From Jannaschia seohaensis (GTDB lineage Bacteria > Pseudomonadota > Alphaproteobacteria > Rhodobacterales > Rhodobacteraceae): a DNA stretch of 64,000 nt. The stretch spans positions 310,001 to 374,000 of the forward strand of contig NZ_UETC01000003.1 of the NCBI RefSeq assembly GCF_900116765.1. Direction: 5' to 3'. The number at the start of each line of letters is the position of its first letter. Position 1 is the stretch's first letter. The notes beneath the pieces were generated by a model. That model was not told the DNA's origin, did no database searches, and saw only the letters and a program-made list of their open reading frames with translations. This document shows positions 19,080 through 27,751 of the stretch, piece by piece. A program made the translations under genes and the position numbers.

Positions 19080-19849
19080 GCCTGGAGGACGATCTCACCG
19101 CCTGTGCCGGGCTTTTGGATCGCGGAGATCCCCACCGGTTCCGCGCGGCCATGGCGGCGCCCCTGGCGTTGCGGCGCGGGCTGCTGCCGCTCTACGCCTT
19201 CAACCTGGAAGTCGCCCGCGCGCCTTGGGTCACGCAAGAGCCGATGATCGCGGAGATGCGTCTGCAATGGTGGCGCGATGCGCTTGAGGAAATCTCGGCG
19301 GGTGGCGCCGTGCGCCGCCACGAGGTCGTCACCCCGCTGGCCGCCACGCTCGATGCCGAGGGGGCGCGGGCGCTCGACGGGCTGATCGCCGCGCGGCGCG
19401 CCGATATCGAGACGCGCCCGCATGAGGGACGGGACAGCCTGCAGGCCTATCTGGACGCCACCGCCGGAGAACTGCTCTGGCAGGCGGGACGCATGGCCGG
19501 GTCGCGAGCCGAGGCGGCGCTGCGCGCGGCGGGCCGGGCCCAGGGCGCCGCCGCCTATCTAGCTGCCGTCCCGGAACTGGTCGCCAAGGGCCGCCATCCG
19601 CTGCCCCCTGGCGATGCCCCGTCCGAGATGCGCGCCCTGGCCCAATCGGGGCGGGCGGCGCTGGACGAGGCCCGGCGCGCCGGGGTCGACCGGGCCGCGC
19701 GCCCCGTCCTGGCGGCGCTGGCCTCGGTCCGCGTGACCCTGATGGCAATCGAGACCGATCCCGAGGCCGCTCTCTCCGCGCCGCCCGCTTGGCCGCAATG
19801 GCGGGATGCGATGGGACGGGCCGCGATCGTGGCGACGGGGCGCTTCTAG
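19076..19849 (+). CDS. Squalene/phytoene synthase family protein (NDUFAF6-like)
   Basis: 257 residues related to trans-isoprenyl diphosphate synthases (squalene/phytoene synthases) but short. The segment LYAFNLEVARAPW and the EMRLQWWRDALEEI helix match the NDUFAF6-like branch, whose mitochondrial member is a complex I assembly factor. The first aspartate-rich motif is replaced by FNLEVARA, so prenyl-transferring activity is doubtful. Last gene of the four-gene overlapping unit; converges on dnaB. Confidence 0.75.
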   Translation: MSLEDDLTACAGLLDRGDPHRFRAAMAAPLALRRGLLPLYAFNLEVARAPWVTQEPMIAEMRLQWWRDALEEISAGGAVRRHEVVTPLAATLDAEGARALDGLIAARRADIETRPHEGRDSLQAYLDATAGELLWQAGRMAGSRAEAALRAAGRAQGAAAYLAAVPELVAKGRHPLPPGDAPSEMRALAQSGRAALDEARRAGVDRAARPVLAALASVRVTLMAIETDPEAALSAPPAWPQWRDAMGRAAIVATGRF

Positions 19850-19946
19850 CGCGCCGAACGGGTCAGCGACCTGCGGAGCAGCTTGCCCAGCCGCGTCCTC
19901 CCGCGACCGCTCTCACAGGGCGTGACGTGGGGCGACGCGACGCCGT

Positions 19947-19972
19947 CCTCATCTTGCCTGAAATACCTGCGG
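19947..19972 (+). repeat. Intergenic repeat tail, copy E
   Basis: In the 200-base gap between the convergent squalene-synthase-like gene and dnaB. It carries only the A/T-rich tail (CTCATCTTGCCTGAAATACC) of the repeat family and no good hairpin. It closely resembles the tail of copy D on the opposite strand. Confidence 0.45.
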
Positions 19973-20053
19973 AGCGCGCGGGCCGAGCCCCGGGCGCACT
20001 CGCACCCGCCCGCACAGACCCGGAACCCTGAAAGACGCCCGAGAGCCTGGACC

Positions 20054-21532
20054 CTACCGCCCCTCCTGCCAGGGCTTCGCGAGGTTGCCGAACCGGGTGA
20101 ACTGCCCCTCGAAGGACAGCTCCACCGTGCCGATGGGCCCGTGGCGCTGCTTGCCGATGATGACCTCGGCCTTGCCGTGGACCGCCTCCATCGCGGCCTG
20201 CCATTCGGCCATCTTGTCGAGCTGGTGGTCGCCCGGCTTTTCCCGTTCTTTGTAATATTCTTCGCGGTAGACGAACATCACCACATCCGCGTCCTGCTCG
20301 ATCGAACCCGATTCCCGCAGGTCGCTCAGCTGAGGCCGTTTGTCCTCCCGGCTCTCGACCTGACGGCTCAGCTGCGAGAGCGCGATGACAGGGATGTCGA
20401 GTTCCTTGGCGATGGCCTTGAGGCCCTGCGTGATCGCCGAGACCTCGTTGACGCGGCTCTCGCCATGGCCGGGCGCCTTCACGAGTTGCAGGTAGTCCAC
20501 GATCAGCAGGTCCAGCCCATGGGTGCGCTTCTGCCGCCGCGCCCGGGCGGCCAGCTGGGCGATGGGCAGGGCCGGCGTGTCGTCGATATAGAGCGGGCAG
20601 GATTCCAGCTCCTTCGCGGCCTCGACGAAGCGGCGGAACTCCGCCTCGGTCATGTCGCCCTTGCGGATCTGCTCCGAGGGCACCTGCGCCGCCTCGGAGA
20701 GCACGCGCGCGGCCAGCTGCTCGGCCGACATCTCCAGGGAGTAGAAGCCGACGACACCCCCCTCGATCGCGCCCTCGCGCCCATCATGTGTGGTGCCGCG
20801 CCGATAGGCCTTCGCCACGTTGAACGCGATATTCGTGGCCAGCGAAGTCTTCCCCATCGACGGCCGCCCCGCGAGGATCAGCAGGTCCGAGCGATGCAGC
20901 CCGCCCAGCTTCTTGTCCATGTCGATGAGGCCCGTCGAGATGCCCGCCAGCCCGCCGTCGCGCTGATAGGCGGCATTGGCGACGTCCACGGCCTGCTTGA
21001 TCGCCGAAAGGAAGGATTGAAACCCGCCCTCGCTGCGCCCCTGCTCGGCCAGGGCGTAGAGTTTGGCCTCGGCATCGACGATCTGTTCGGAGGGTTCCTT
21101 TTCGACGGTCACGTCGTTGGCCTGCGCGGCGATATCGCGGCCCAGCGAGATCAGCTCCCGCCGGACGGCAAGGTCATAGATCATCTGCGCATAGTCTCGC
21201 ACCGCATAGGCCGCGACGGCGGCGGCGGCGAGCGTGACCAGATATTTGGGACCGCCCAGCGCGCGGAGCCCCTCGTCCTCCTCCAGGAAGGGCTTCAGCG
21301 TCACAGGCGACGCCAGTGCGTTCTTCTGAATCCGCGCGGCGCAGGTCTCCCAGATGCGGGCATGTACAGGGTCGTAGAAATGTTCCGCCCGGACGATCGA
21401 CGCGGCCCGGTCGTAGAGATCGTTATCGGTCAGAAGTGCGCCCAGAAGCTGCTGTTCCGCTTCGATATTATGTGGAAGCGCTCCTTCCGCCGACTCAGGC
21501 GCCGCCTGGTCGAGTCGCATCACCTCGGTCAT
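20054..21532 (-). CDS. dnaB: Replicative DNA helicase DnaB
   Basis: Hexameric 5'-3' helicase of the replication fork. The 492 residues begin with the N-terminal domain (LPHNIEAEQQLLGALL near residue 20) that binds primase, followed by a RecA-like motor with Walker A GRPSMGKT (about residue 220), Walker B LLIVDYLQL, the ALSQLSR segment and the DLRESGSIEQDADVV motif. No intein is inserted. The last residues (RFGNLAKPW) are family-typical. It appears to be a single-gene unit. Confidence 0.97.
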   Translation of the reverse strand: MTEVMRLDQAAPESAEGALPHNIEAEQQLLGALLTDNDLYDRAASIVRAEHFYDPVHARIWETCAARIQKNALASPVTLKPFLEEDEGLRALGGPKYLVTLAAAAVAAYAVRDYAQMIYDLAVRRELISLGRDIAAQANDVTVEKEPSEQIVDAEAKLYALAEQGRSEGGFQSFLSAIKQAVDVANAAYQRDGGLAGISTGLIDMDKKLGGLHRSDLLILAGRPSMGKTSLATNIAFNVAKAYRRGTTHDGREGAIEGGVVGFYSLEMSAEQLAARVLSEAAQVPSEQIRKGDMTEAEFRRFVEAAKELESCPLYIDDTPALPIAQLAARARRQKRTHGLDLLIVDYLQLVKAPGHGESRVNEVSAITQGLKAIAKELDIPVIALSQLSRQVESREDKRPQLSDLRESGSIEQDADVVMFVYREEYYKEREKPGDHQLDKMAEWQAAMEAVHGKAEVIIGKQRHGPIGTVELSFEGQFTRFGNLAKPWQEGR

Positions 21533-21630
21533 CTGCCCGCCCCCGGTTTCGGTGTTCCGACGATCCTACCGGCGCGCGCCCGCCGCATCAACGCCCCGAC
21601 CCTGTGGAAAGCGGGGACAGCTTCGCCGGA

Positions 21631-22077
21631 TTAGCCGCGCCGGGCCGCCGCAACCGAGCGTTCCAACTCCGAGCGCCAGCCACAGGCGAGACCGTCGCCA
21701 TCCTCGTCGAGACGGTGGCGGTCGTTGCGGGGGCCGCCCGAGCCCATCAGTTCGGCCTGCGCGGCGGCCTCCAGCACGAAATCGGAGCAGTCGATCGCAT
21801 CGAGGTCCGGGTCGTCCTGCCTGGGCCTGCGCCAGCGGCCCGGGCGGGCCAGGGCAAGGCTCCGCTTGCCGAGATAGGCGGCACCCGAGCGGAACTGGTT
21901 TCGGCTGCCCAACTCCGCCTCGACTTGGTACAGCTCGATCTCGTCCTCGGTCGTGGCCTGGATGCGCCAGAGCTCGGCCGTCGAGAGCCCGTTGATCCGT
22001 CGCGCCTCGATCCGCGCTTCCTGCGGCGAGGGTCCGCAGGCGGTGAGAAGCAGAAACAGCGGAAGGATACGGCGCAT
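21631..22077 (-). CDS. Excalibur-like lipoprotein
   Basis: 148-residue predicted lipoprotein: a short signal with the lipobox LLTAC at residues 10-14, then a helical region and a C-terminal Excalibur-type calcium-binding segment, in which D/C residues (DCSDF) precede DEDGDGLACGW. The motif is known from extracellular calcium-binding and nuclease-associated domains; the function of this protein is unknown. It lies between dnaB and pyrE, both also leftward, with gaps of about 100 bases on each side. Confidence 0.72.
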   Translation of the reverse strand: MRRILPLFLLLTACGPSPQEARIEARRINGLSTAELWRIQATTEDEIELYQVEAELGSRNQFRSGAAYLGKRSLALARPGRWRRPRQDDPDLDAIDCSDFVLEAAAQAELMGSGGPRNDRHRLDEDGDGLACGWRSELERSVAAARRG

Positions 22078-22183
22078 GGTCGTCCTCGCGGCGGATGCGG
22101 CGCGGCGCTGCGCCTTGGCAGACAGCCTAGCCGCGCCGGCGCAGGGCGCAATCCCGCAGGGCGGGCCGGGTCCCGCGCGATCG

Positions 22184-22861
22184 CTACCCGCCGCGCTGCG
22201 CCTGCCACCCCCGCGGGTCGTGCAGGAACGCCTCCACCCCGCTCAGCGTCTCTGCGTCGAACACGCCCTGGGCCTTGGCCTCGGCCAGTACGTCCCACCA
22301 GGTCGCGAGCGCGTGCAAGGTCACGCCATGATCCCCCAGCGTCTTCCCGATCTCGGGGAAGATGCCGTAGCTGAAGATCACCGCGGTATGCGCGCAGGAG
22401 GCCCCCGTCTCGCGGATCGCGTCCACGAAGGACAGCTTCGAGCCGCCATCGGTCGTCATGTCCTCGACCAGCAGCACGCGCTGCCCCTCGGTCATCAGCC
22501 CCTCGATGCGGGCGTTGCGGCCATAGCCTTTGGGCTTTTTGCGGACATAGGTCATGGGCAGGGCCAGCCGCTCCGCCATGAAGGCGGCGAAGGGGATGCC
22601 CGCCGTCTCGCCGCCCGCGACATTGTCGAAGGCCTCGAAGCCGGCGTCCCGCATCACGGTCACGGCCAGGAAATCCATCAGCGTCGCGCGCAGGCGCGGG
22701 TAAGAGATCAGCTTGCGGCAATCGATATAGGTCGGGGACGGCTTGCCGGAGGCCAGCGTGAAAGGCTCCCGCGCGTTGAAATGCACGGCACCGACCTCCA
22801 GAAGGGCGCGCGCGGTGAGACGGGCCATCTCGGCGGCGGGGGGATGGGCGGTCGGGATCAT
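22184..22861 (-). CDS. pyrE: Orotate phosphoribosyltransferase
   Basis: Adds phosphoribosyl to orotate, forming OMP in pyrimidine synthesis. The 225-residue protein has the PRPP-binding loop [13 protein letters not shown] near residues 120-132, the [16 protein letters not shown] segment, and the conserved [16 protein letters not shown] flexible loop. AAAGG lies about 8 bases before the ATG. It lies directly downstream of pyrC with a pair of palindromes in the 73-base gap. Confidence 0.95.
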   Translation of the reverse strand: MIPTAHPPAAEMARLTARALLEVGAVHFNAREPFTLASGKPSPTYIDCRKLISYPRLRATLMDFLAVTVMRDAGFEAFDNVAGGETAGIPFAAFMAERLALPMTYVRKKPKGYGRNARIEGLMTEGQRVLLVEDMTTDGGSKLSFVDAIRETGASCAHTAVIFSYGIFPEIGKTLGDHGVTLHALATWWDVLAEAKAQGVFDAETLSGVEAFLHDPRGWQAQRGG

Positions 22862-22883
22862 GGGGCGTGCCTTTCGGGTGGGG

Positions 22884-22931
22884 TCAGAGTTTTCATGAAA
22901 ACTCTGATCAAATTCTTTCCCAAAGAATTTG
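22884..22931. repeat. Two adjacent palindromes between pyrC and pyrE
   Basis: First, a perfect 24-base palindrome at 22884-22907 with half-site TCAGAGTTTTCA. Second, two bases on, 10-bp arms CAAATTCTTT (22909-22918) and AAAGAATTTG (22922-22931) with a CCC loop. They sit between the pyrC stop and the pyrE start in the leftward transcript. They are strikingly A/T-rich for this genome. They could form two stem-loops in the pyrC-pyrE mRNA, as an attenuator, processing site or mobile intergenic element. Confidence 0.7.
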
Positions 22932-22934
22932 GGC

Positions 22935-23951
22935 TCAGCTCAGGGTCCAGTGCAATGGATGGCCGGGATCGAACAGGGTGACCGACACGTCGCCGCGCTG
23001 CACCGCGCTGGGCGTCGGATAGGGCGAGGTCCGGGTCAGGGTCACGGTCTCCTGGTTCACCGGCATCCCGTAATGCGCGGGCCCATGCAGCGAGGCGAAG
23101 CCTTCCAGCCGGTCCAGCGCGTCCTCCTCCTCGAAGACATGGGCCAGGCAGGGCAGGGCGATCGGCGCGGTGAAGCACCCCGCCGCGCAACAGGCCGCCT
23201 CCTTGGCATGGGTCGGGTGCGGCGCACTGTCGGTGCCGAGGAAGAAGCGCGCCTCGCCCGAGGTCGCGGCGGCCCGCAGCGCCGCCTTATGCGTGTCGCG
23301 CTTGAGGATCGGCAGGCAGTAGAGATGCGGGCGCATCCCGCCGGCCAGCATGTCGTTGCGGCTCTTCATCAGGTGCTGGACGGTGATCGTCGCGCCGACA
23401 TTGTCATGGGCGCGCACCCAGTCGACGGCATCCGAGGTCGTCACGTGCTCCAGCGTGATCTTCAGCCCCGGATGCGCCGCGCGCAGCGGCGTCAGCACGC
23501 GGTCCAGGAACACCGCCTCTCGGTCGAAGATGTCGATGTCGGGATCCGTGACTTCGCCATGGATGCAAAGCGGCACGCCCGCCTCCTCCATCGCCGCCAG
23601 GACTGGGCGGACGACGTCGAAATCCCGCACGCCCGAGGCGGAGTTGGTGGTGGCCCCGGCGGGATAGAGCTTCACCGCCGTGATGACCCCGTTGCGATGG
23701 GCCGCGACCACATCGTCCGGGTCCGTCTGCTCGGTCAGGTAAAGCGTCATCAGCGGCTGTGCGAAGCCCGCCGCCACGATCCGGTCTCGGTAGCTCGCGG
23801 CCTGTGCGCCGGTGACCACGGGCGGAACGAGATTCGGCATGATGATCGCGCGGGCGAAGTCGCGGCTTTCGGGGGCGACCAGCGACAGCATCTCGCCATC
23901 GCGCAGATGCAGGTGCCAGTCGTCGGGGCGGCGGATCGTGAGGCTGTCCAT
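22935..23951 (-). CDS. pyrC: Dihydroorotase (class II)
   Basis: Zinc amidohydrolase that closes carbamoyl-aspartate to dihydroorotate. From the ATG at 23951 it is 338 residues, similar to E. coli PyrC. The metal-binding [12 protein letters not shown] is at residues 8-19, the carboxylated lysine is in AVKLYPAG near residue 95, and later ligands lie in CIHGEV, LEHVTT and GTDSAPH. The longer upstream frame is antisense to ureD and is rejected. It diverges from ureD, the two starts being about 65 bases apart. Confidence 0.95.
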   Translation of the reverse strand: MDSLTIRRPDDWHLHLRDGEMLSLVAPESRDFARAIIMPNLVPPVVTGAQAASYRDRIVAAGFAQPLMTLYLTEQTDPDDVVAAHRNGVITAVKLYPAGATTNSASGVRDFDVVRPVLAAMEEAGVPLCIHGEVTDPDIDIFDREAVFLDRVLTPLRAAHPGLKITLEHVTTSDAVDWVRAHDNVGATITVQHLMKSRNDMLAGGMRPHLYCLPILKRDTHKAALRAAATSGEARFFLGTDSAPHPTHAKEAACCAAGCFTAPIALPCLAHVFEEEDALDRLEGFASLHGPAHYGMPVNQETVTLTRTSPYPTPSAVQRGDVSVTLFDPGHPLHWTLS

Positions 23952-24017
23952 AGGGCAGGGCCTAGCGTGTCCGATGCGCGCTTGACCAGCGATTCCCGCC
24001 GGGGCACCTCTTCGCAC

Positions 24018-24809
24018 ATGCAAACTGCTCCTCTCATGCAGCGCGTGCGCGGCCAGGCCCTGGTGCGGCTGACCCGGTCCGGGTTGGCCGATCTGCGCCA
24101 GCAGGGCAGCGCCAAGGCCATGCTGCCGCGCACCGACGACCCCGACCCGGAGGTCGTTTTCCTCAATACCGCTGGCGGCGTGACCGGTGGCGACCGGCTG
24201 GATTACGCGCTGACGCTGGGGGCGGGCGCCCGGGCGACAGGCGCGACCCAGACGGCGGAGCGGGCCTATCGCGCCACGGGGGACGCGCCCGGCGTGGTGG
24301 CGACGCAGATCGCGCTGGACGCGGAGGCCCATCTGGACTGGCTCCCTCAAGAGGTGATCCTGTTCGAAGGTGCGTATCTGCGCCGCGAGACGGAGGTCGC
24401 GCTGGCCCCGGGCGCGACCTTCCTGGGCGTCGAATCCGTCATCCTCGGCCGCGCCGCGCACGGAGAAACCGTCACGCGCGCCCGGCTCGACGACCTTCGC
24501 AGCATCCGCCGGGAGGGGCGCCTGATCCATCAGGAGCATCTGTGCCTGGGCCCCGAGACGCTGGCCGACCCGATGGCGCGGGGCGCGCATCGGGCCTTCG
24601 CCACGCTCATCTATCTGGCACCGGATGCGGCGGACCGCCTGGAAAACGTGCGTTCCGCGCTCGGCGCGGACGGGTATGCCTCCGCTTGGGACGGGCGGCT
24701 GGTGGCGCGGCTCGCGGGATCGCCCGCCCCGTTGCGCCGCGCGCTGATCCGCGCCATCGTATCTCTGCGGGGGCGGCCGATCCCCCGCGTCTGGCAATCC
24801 GACGTCTGA
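24018..24809 (+). CDS. ureD: Urease accessory protein UreD
   Basis: Scaffold of the urease activation complex with UreF and UreG; helps deliver nickel to apo-urease. The 263-residue product from the ATG at 24018 shows the family segments [43 protein letters not shown] and the [14 protein letters not shown] region. It is the first gene of the urease locus and is 11 bases from ureA. The upstream in-frame extension is antisense to pyrC and not real. Confidence 0.92.
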   Translation: MQTAPLMQRVRGQALVRLTRSGLADLRQQGSAKAMLPRTDDPDPEVVFLNTAGGVTGGDRLDYALTLGAGARATGATQTAERAYRATGDAPGVVATQIALDAEAHLDWLPQEVILFEGAYLRRETEVALAPGATFLGVESVILGRAAHGETVTRARLDDLRSIRREGRLIHQEHLCLGPETLADPMARGAHRAFATLIYLAPDAADRLENVRSALGADGYASAWDGRLVARLAGSPAPLRRALIRAIVSLRGRPIPRVWQSDV

Positions 24810-24820
24810 GAGGCCCGCGC

Positions 24821-25141
24821 ATGAACCTGACCCCCCGCGAGAAGGACAAGCTGCTGGTCAGCCTGGCCGCCATGGTGGCCCGGAACCGGCTGGAACGTGG
24901 CGTGAAGCTCAACCATCCCGAGGCCATCGCACTGATTACCGATTTCGTTGTCGAGGGCGCGCGGGACGGACGCTCCGTCGCGGACCTGATGCAGGCGGGC
25001 GCGCATGTGATCACCGCCGATCAGTGCATGGAGGGCATCCCCGAAATGATCCATGACGTCCAGGTCGAGGCCACCTTTCCCGACGGAACCAAGCTGGTCA
25101 CGGTCCACCACCCGATCCGCGCGGCGGAGGCGGCGGCATGA
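24821..25141 (+). CDS. ureA: Urease gamma subunit
   Basis: Small structural subunit of urease. The sequence begins [20 protein letters not shown] and contains [13 protein letters not shown] and [13 protein letters not shown], all diagnostic. At 106 residues it is slightly longer than the usual 100 because of an alanine-rich tail (AAEAAA) after HHPIR. Its stop overlaps the ureB start by 4 bases. Confidence 0.95.
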   Translation: MNLTPREKDKLLVSLAAMVARNRLERGVKLNHPEAIALITDFVVEGARDGRSVADLMQAGAHVITADQCMEGIPEMIHDVQVEATFPDGTKLVTVHHPIRAAEAAA

Positions 25142-25443
25142 TCCCCGGCGAGATCCTGTGCGCCTCTGGCGAGATCACTCTGAACGAGGGCGCCGAGGCC
25201 GTCACGCTGGAGGTCTCCAACACCGGCGACCGCCCGGTGCAGGTCGGCAGCCATTACCATTTCGCCGAGACGAACCCGGCGCTCGATTTCGATCGCGCCG
25301 CCGCCCATGGCCGGCGCCTGGACATCGCGGCGGGCACGGCTGTCCGCTTCGAGCCGGGGCAGACGCGGAACGTGACGCTGGTGCCATTGTCGGGCGACCG
25401 GCGCGTCTTCGGCTTCAACGGAAAGGTGAACGGAGACCTTTGA
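25138..25443 (+). CDS. ureB: Urease beta subunit
   Basis: Structural subunit, 101 residues. It begins [13 protein letters not shown] and has the conserved [18 protein letters not shown] and [15 protein letters not shown] segments, ending [10 protein letters not shown]. Start overlaps ureA stop (ATGA). In a canonical operon ureC would follow directly; here about 2.3 kb of other genes intervene. Confidence 0.95.
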   Translation: MIPGEILCASGEITLNEGAEAVTLEVSNTGDRPVQVGSHYHFAETNPALDFDRAAAHGRRLDIAAGTAVRFEPGQTRNVTLVPLSGDRRVFGFNGKVNGDL

Positions 25444-25444
25444 C

Positions 25445-25726
25445 ATGCTGCATCTCTTTCGCCTGCAGATGGAGACGACGCGCGTGATGACCGAGGCGCA
25501 GACGGTGATCGGTCTGCGTATGATCGGCATGGCGGGCTTGGTGCCCAAGGCCCAGGGGGAGACCCTGCGCCGGGTCGCGCGGACCCAATCCGCTTTTGCC
25601 CGGGCTTGGATCGACGGAACCCAGGCCATGCTCCGGGGCGGGACGCCCGTCGGGCTTGCGAAGCAGTCGGCGCGGCGGACGATGTCTGACACCTCCGGAC
25701 GCCCGGGGCGACGTCCGCGCCGCTGA
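25445..25726 (+). CDS. Small conserved protein between ureB and ureC
   Basis: 93 residues, start 1 base after the ureB stop with GGAG 8 bases upstream, so surely part of the operon. The sequence is helical: two amphipathic helices (MTEAQTVIGLRMIGMAGLV, then VARTQSAFARAWIDGTQAM) and a basic, Arg-rich tail. It resembles small Rhodobacteraceae proteins sometimes labelled 'antifreeze protein' or phasin-like; neither label implies a tested function. No role in nickel insertion is evident. Confidence 0.65.
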   Translation: MLHLFRLQMETTRVMTEAQTVIGLRMIGMAGLVPKAQGETLRRVARTQSAFARAWIDGTQAMLRGGTPVGLAKQSARRTMSDTSGRPGRRPRR

Positions 25727-25937
25727 GAGCCGCGGCGCTCCTGCTGCTGCTTGCGCCCTCCGCCGCCAGGCACTGCGCGACGCACAGGCCGCATTCCTTT
25801 CCTTCCGCGCCAGAGCCCGCGAGGCCGAAGCCGTCGCGATGGGTGGCACGGCCCAGCCGGTGGCGGGCGTGATCTGCGCCGCGCGCCTCACGCGCAGGCG
25901 GGCTCCCGACCTCGCGGTCTTTGGCGGGCTCGAATAG
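25723..25937 (+). pseudogene. Remnant of an LprI/DUF1311-type secreted protein gene
   Basis: Directly after the previous stop, a CTG that overlaps the TGA opens a signal-peptide-like run (LRAAALLLLLAPSAA). The frame then fails, and one step away the sequence reads QALRDAQAAFLSFRARARE to VAMGGTAQPVAGVICAARLTRRR, ending at a TAG at 25937. That second part matches the C-terminal half of DUF1311/LprI domains; the cysteine-bearing N-terminal half is missing. This looks like an internally deleted relic of a paralogue of the intact LprI-like gene at 26826. Confidence 0.45.
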
Positions 25938-26003
25938 CAAAGATTGACAGAGCGGCCTCGCGCGCCCCAGCCTCGTTTCATCCAATGAAGAGGGAACCAA
26001 GCC

Positions 26004-26822
26004 ATGTGCGATGTCTGCGTTATGAATGCCGTCAAGGACCGGATGCTGAGTCGGCGCGACCTGTTCCGGGGCGGTGCCGCCGCCGGTGTGGCCGGTGCCG
26101 CCGCGGCCCTGACCGGCACGCCCGCCCTGGCCGGCGGCCACGGCTCGGTCCGGGATATGACCCATGCCTATGGTCCTGATTTCCCTACCTTCTTCGGTGT
26201 GCCCGGCATCACGATGGAGCAGGCGTTCAACTTCGCCGATAACGGCTTCAACTTGTTCAACCTCTCGATCAACGAGCATACCGGCACCCATGTCGACGCG
26301 CCGTTGCATTTCTCTGCCGATGGCAAATCCGTCGACGAGATCGAGGTCGGCAACCTCGTCGTACCGCTCTGCGTGATCGACATCCGCGAAAAGGCCGATG
26401 CCGACCCGGACGCGCAGGTGACGCCCGACGACCTCGCCGCCTGGATCGCCGCCAATGGCGACATTCCCGATCGCGCCTGCGTGGCGATGCTCTCGGGTTG
26501 GGCCGAGAAGGTCGCCACCCCCGCTTTCCGCGGCGCCGACGACGGCGGTGTGCTGCACTTCCCGGGTTTCCACATCGAGGCGACGCAGATGCTCTTGGAG
26601 ACGACCTCCGCCTCTGCGATGGCGGTGGATACGCTCTCGCTGGACCATGGCCCGTCGCCGGATTTCGCCACGCATTACGCCTGGCTGCCCGCCGGACGCT
26701 ATGGGATCGAGAACATCGCCGGACTCGCCGACGTGCCTGCCGCGGGCGCGACGCTCGTGGTCGGGGCGCCCGTCCATAAGGGCGGCAGCGGCGGGCCGGC
26801 GCGCATCTTCGCGATGGTCTGA
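26004..26822 (+). CDS. Cyclase-family metal-dependent hydrolase with Tat signal
   Basis: 272-residue protein of the cyclase superfamily (which includes bacterial arylformamidase KynB and polyketide-cyclase-like amidohydrolases). The metal-binding signature HTGTHVDAPLHF is at about residues 92-103, with a later HIEATQMLL segment. The N-terminus has a twin-arginine motif (SRRDLFRG, residues 16-23) followed by an Ala-rich hydrophobic stretch, so export of the folded enzyme to the periplasm is predicted. An AGAGGGAA ribosome-binding sequence precedes the ATG. Its presence inside a urease operon is unusual; substrate unknown. Confidence 0.82.
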   Translation: MCDVCVMNAVKDRMLSRRDLFRGGAAAGVAGAAAALTGTPALAGGHGSVRDMTHAYGPDFPTFFGVPGITMEQAFNFADNGFNLFNLSINEHTGTHVDAPLHFSADGKSVDEIEVGNLVVPLCVIDIREKADADPDAQVTPDDLAAWIAANGDIPDRACVAMLSGWAEKVATPAFRGADDGGVLHFPGFHIEATQMLLETTSASAMAVDTLSLDHGPSPDFATHYAWLPAGRYGIENIAGLADVPAAGATLVVGAPVHKGGSGGPARIFAMV

Positions 26823-26825
26823 GAC

Positions 26826-27182
26826 GTGCGGAGTCTCTTTGCGGCGGCCGTCCTGGCCGCCGCGCCTGCCACGGCACAAACCTCGATCGAATGCTCCAAC
26901 CTGATGACGCAGACGGAGCTGAATTTCTGCGCGCGGGACGGGTGGGCCGTGTCGGACGCCGAACTCAACCGGCTCTGGAAAGAGGTCAAGCCCGCCGCCG
27001 ACCGGCGCGGCCAGGGACAGTCGCTCCTGAACGAACAGCGCGCCTGGCTGCGCCTGCGCGACCGGACCTGCGAGGGCGAGCGCGACCAGTATGCCGGCGG
27101 CTCCATCGCGGCGATGATTTATTGGCAATGCATGGACCGCTTGACCATCGCCCGCAACGCAGAGTTGCGCGCGATGCACTGA
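26826..27182 (+). CDS. LprI/DUF1311 family secreted protein
   Basis: 118 residues starting with GTG 3 bases after the previous stop. A signal peptide (about 1-18, ending PATAQ) precedes a DUF1311 (LprI-type) domain: ECSNLMTQTELNFCA, DAELNRLWKEV, LNEQRAWLRLRDRTCEGE, and a final C in QCMDRLT. Four cysteines fit the two disulfides of the family. A mycobacterial relative inhibits lysozyme, but that activity cannot be assumed here. Confidence 0.8.
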   Translation: MRSLFAAAVLAAAPATAQTSIECSNLMTQTELNFCARDGWAVSDAELNRLWKEVKPAADRRGQGQSLLNEQRAWLRLRDRTCEGERDQYAGGSIAAMIYWQCMDRLTIARNAELRAMH

Positions 27183-27200
27183 CCCCCGAAAGGACTGACA

Positions 27201-27608
27201 ATGGCCACCGTGACCCTGCTTACCGATGCGGAGCTTTCGCCCGAGGCCGCGGAGGTCTTCGCCGAGATCCGCGCCGCCCGCGGCACGGAGTACGTCAACG
27301 ATTTCTGGCGCGCCCTGGCGCATGACCCGGCGACGCTGCGCGCCACCTGGGACCGTCTGTCGGCGGTGATGGCGCCGGGCGCGCTGGATCCTCTGGTCAA
27401 GGAGATGGTCTATCTGGCGGTCTCGACGGCGAACGGCTGCGCCTATTGCGTCCACAGCCATACGACGGCGGCCAAGGCCAAGGGCATGGATACGGCGATG
27501 CACGGGGAACTCCTGGCCGTGATCGGCATGGCGATGCAGACCAACGGGTTGGTGACGGCCCTCGGCGTGGCGCCGGACGCGGCCTTTCAGGTGACGCGGA
27601 GCGACTGA
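27201..27608 (+). CDS. AhpD/carboxymuconolactone-decarboxylase-like protein
   Basis: 135-residue all-helical protein of the CMD/AhpD superfamily. The redox motif CAYCVHSH is at about residues 75-82, with the upstream glutamate in [14 protein letters not shown], as in alkylhydroperoxidase-type members. AAAGGA lies 6 bases before the ATG. It precedes ureC by about 140 bases and follows the LprI-like gene, apparently in the same transcript. Peroxidase activity is likely by family but the physiological substrate is unknown. Confidence 0.82.
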   Translation: MATVTLLTDAELSPEAAEVFAEIRAARGTEYVNDFWRALAHDPATLRATWDRLSAVMAPGALDPLVKEMVYLAVSTANGCAYCVHSHTTAAKAKGMDTAMHGELLAVIGMAMQTNGLVTALGVAPDAAFQVTRSD

Positions 27609-27751
27609 GGCCGGGCGCTCCGCCTCCACTGGCGGCCCGAAGCCGGCTCCTTCGTCCCCGCCCCGCCCAAGGTTTAGGCACCGGCGATGCCCGCGCTGGA
27701 CAAGCCGCGCTGCGGACTGTCCAATCGCGCCAACACTACCGGAGCCGCATC

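Noticed and set aside
23952-24797. In-frame upstream extension of pyrC and the matching upstream extension of ureD.
   Set aside because: The two extensions lie antisense to each other's genes; the true starts are defined by the family N-termini.
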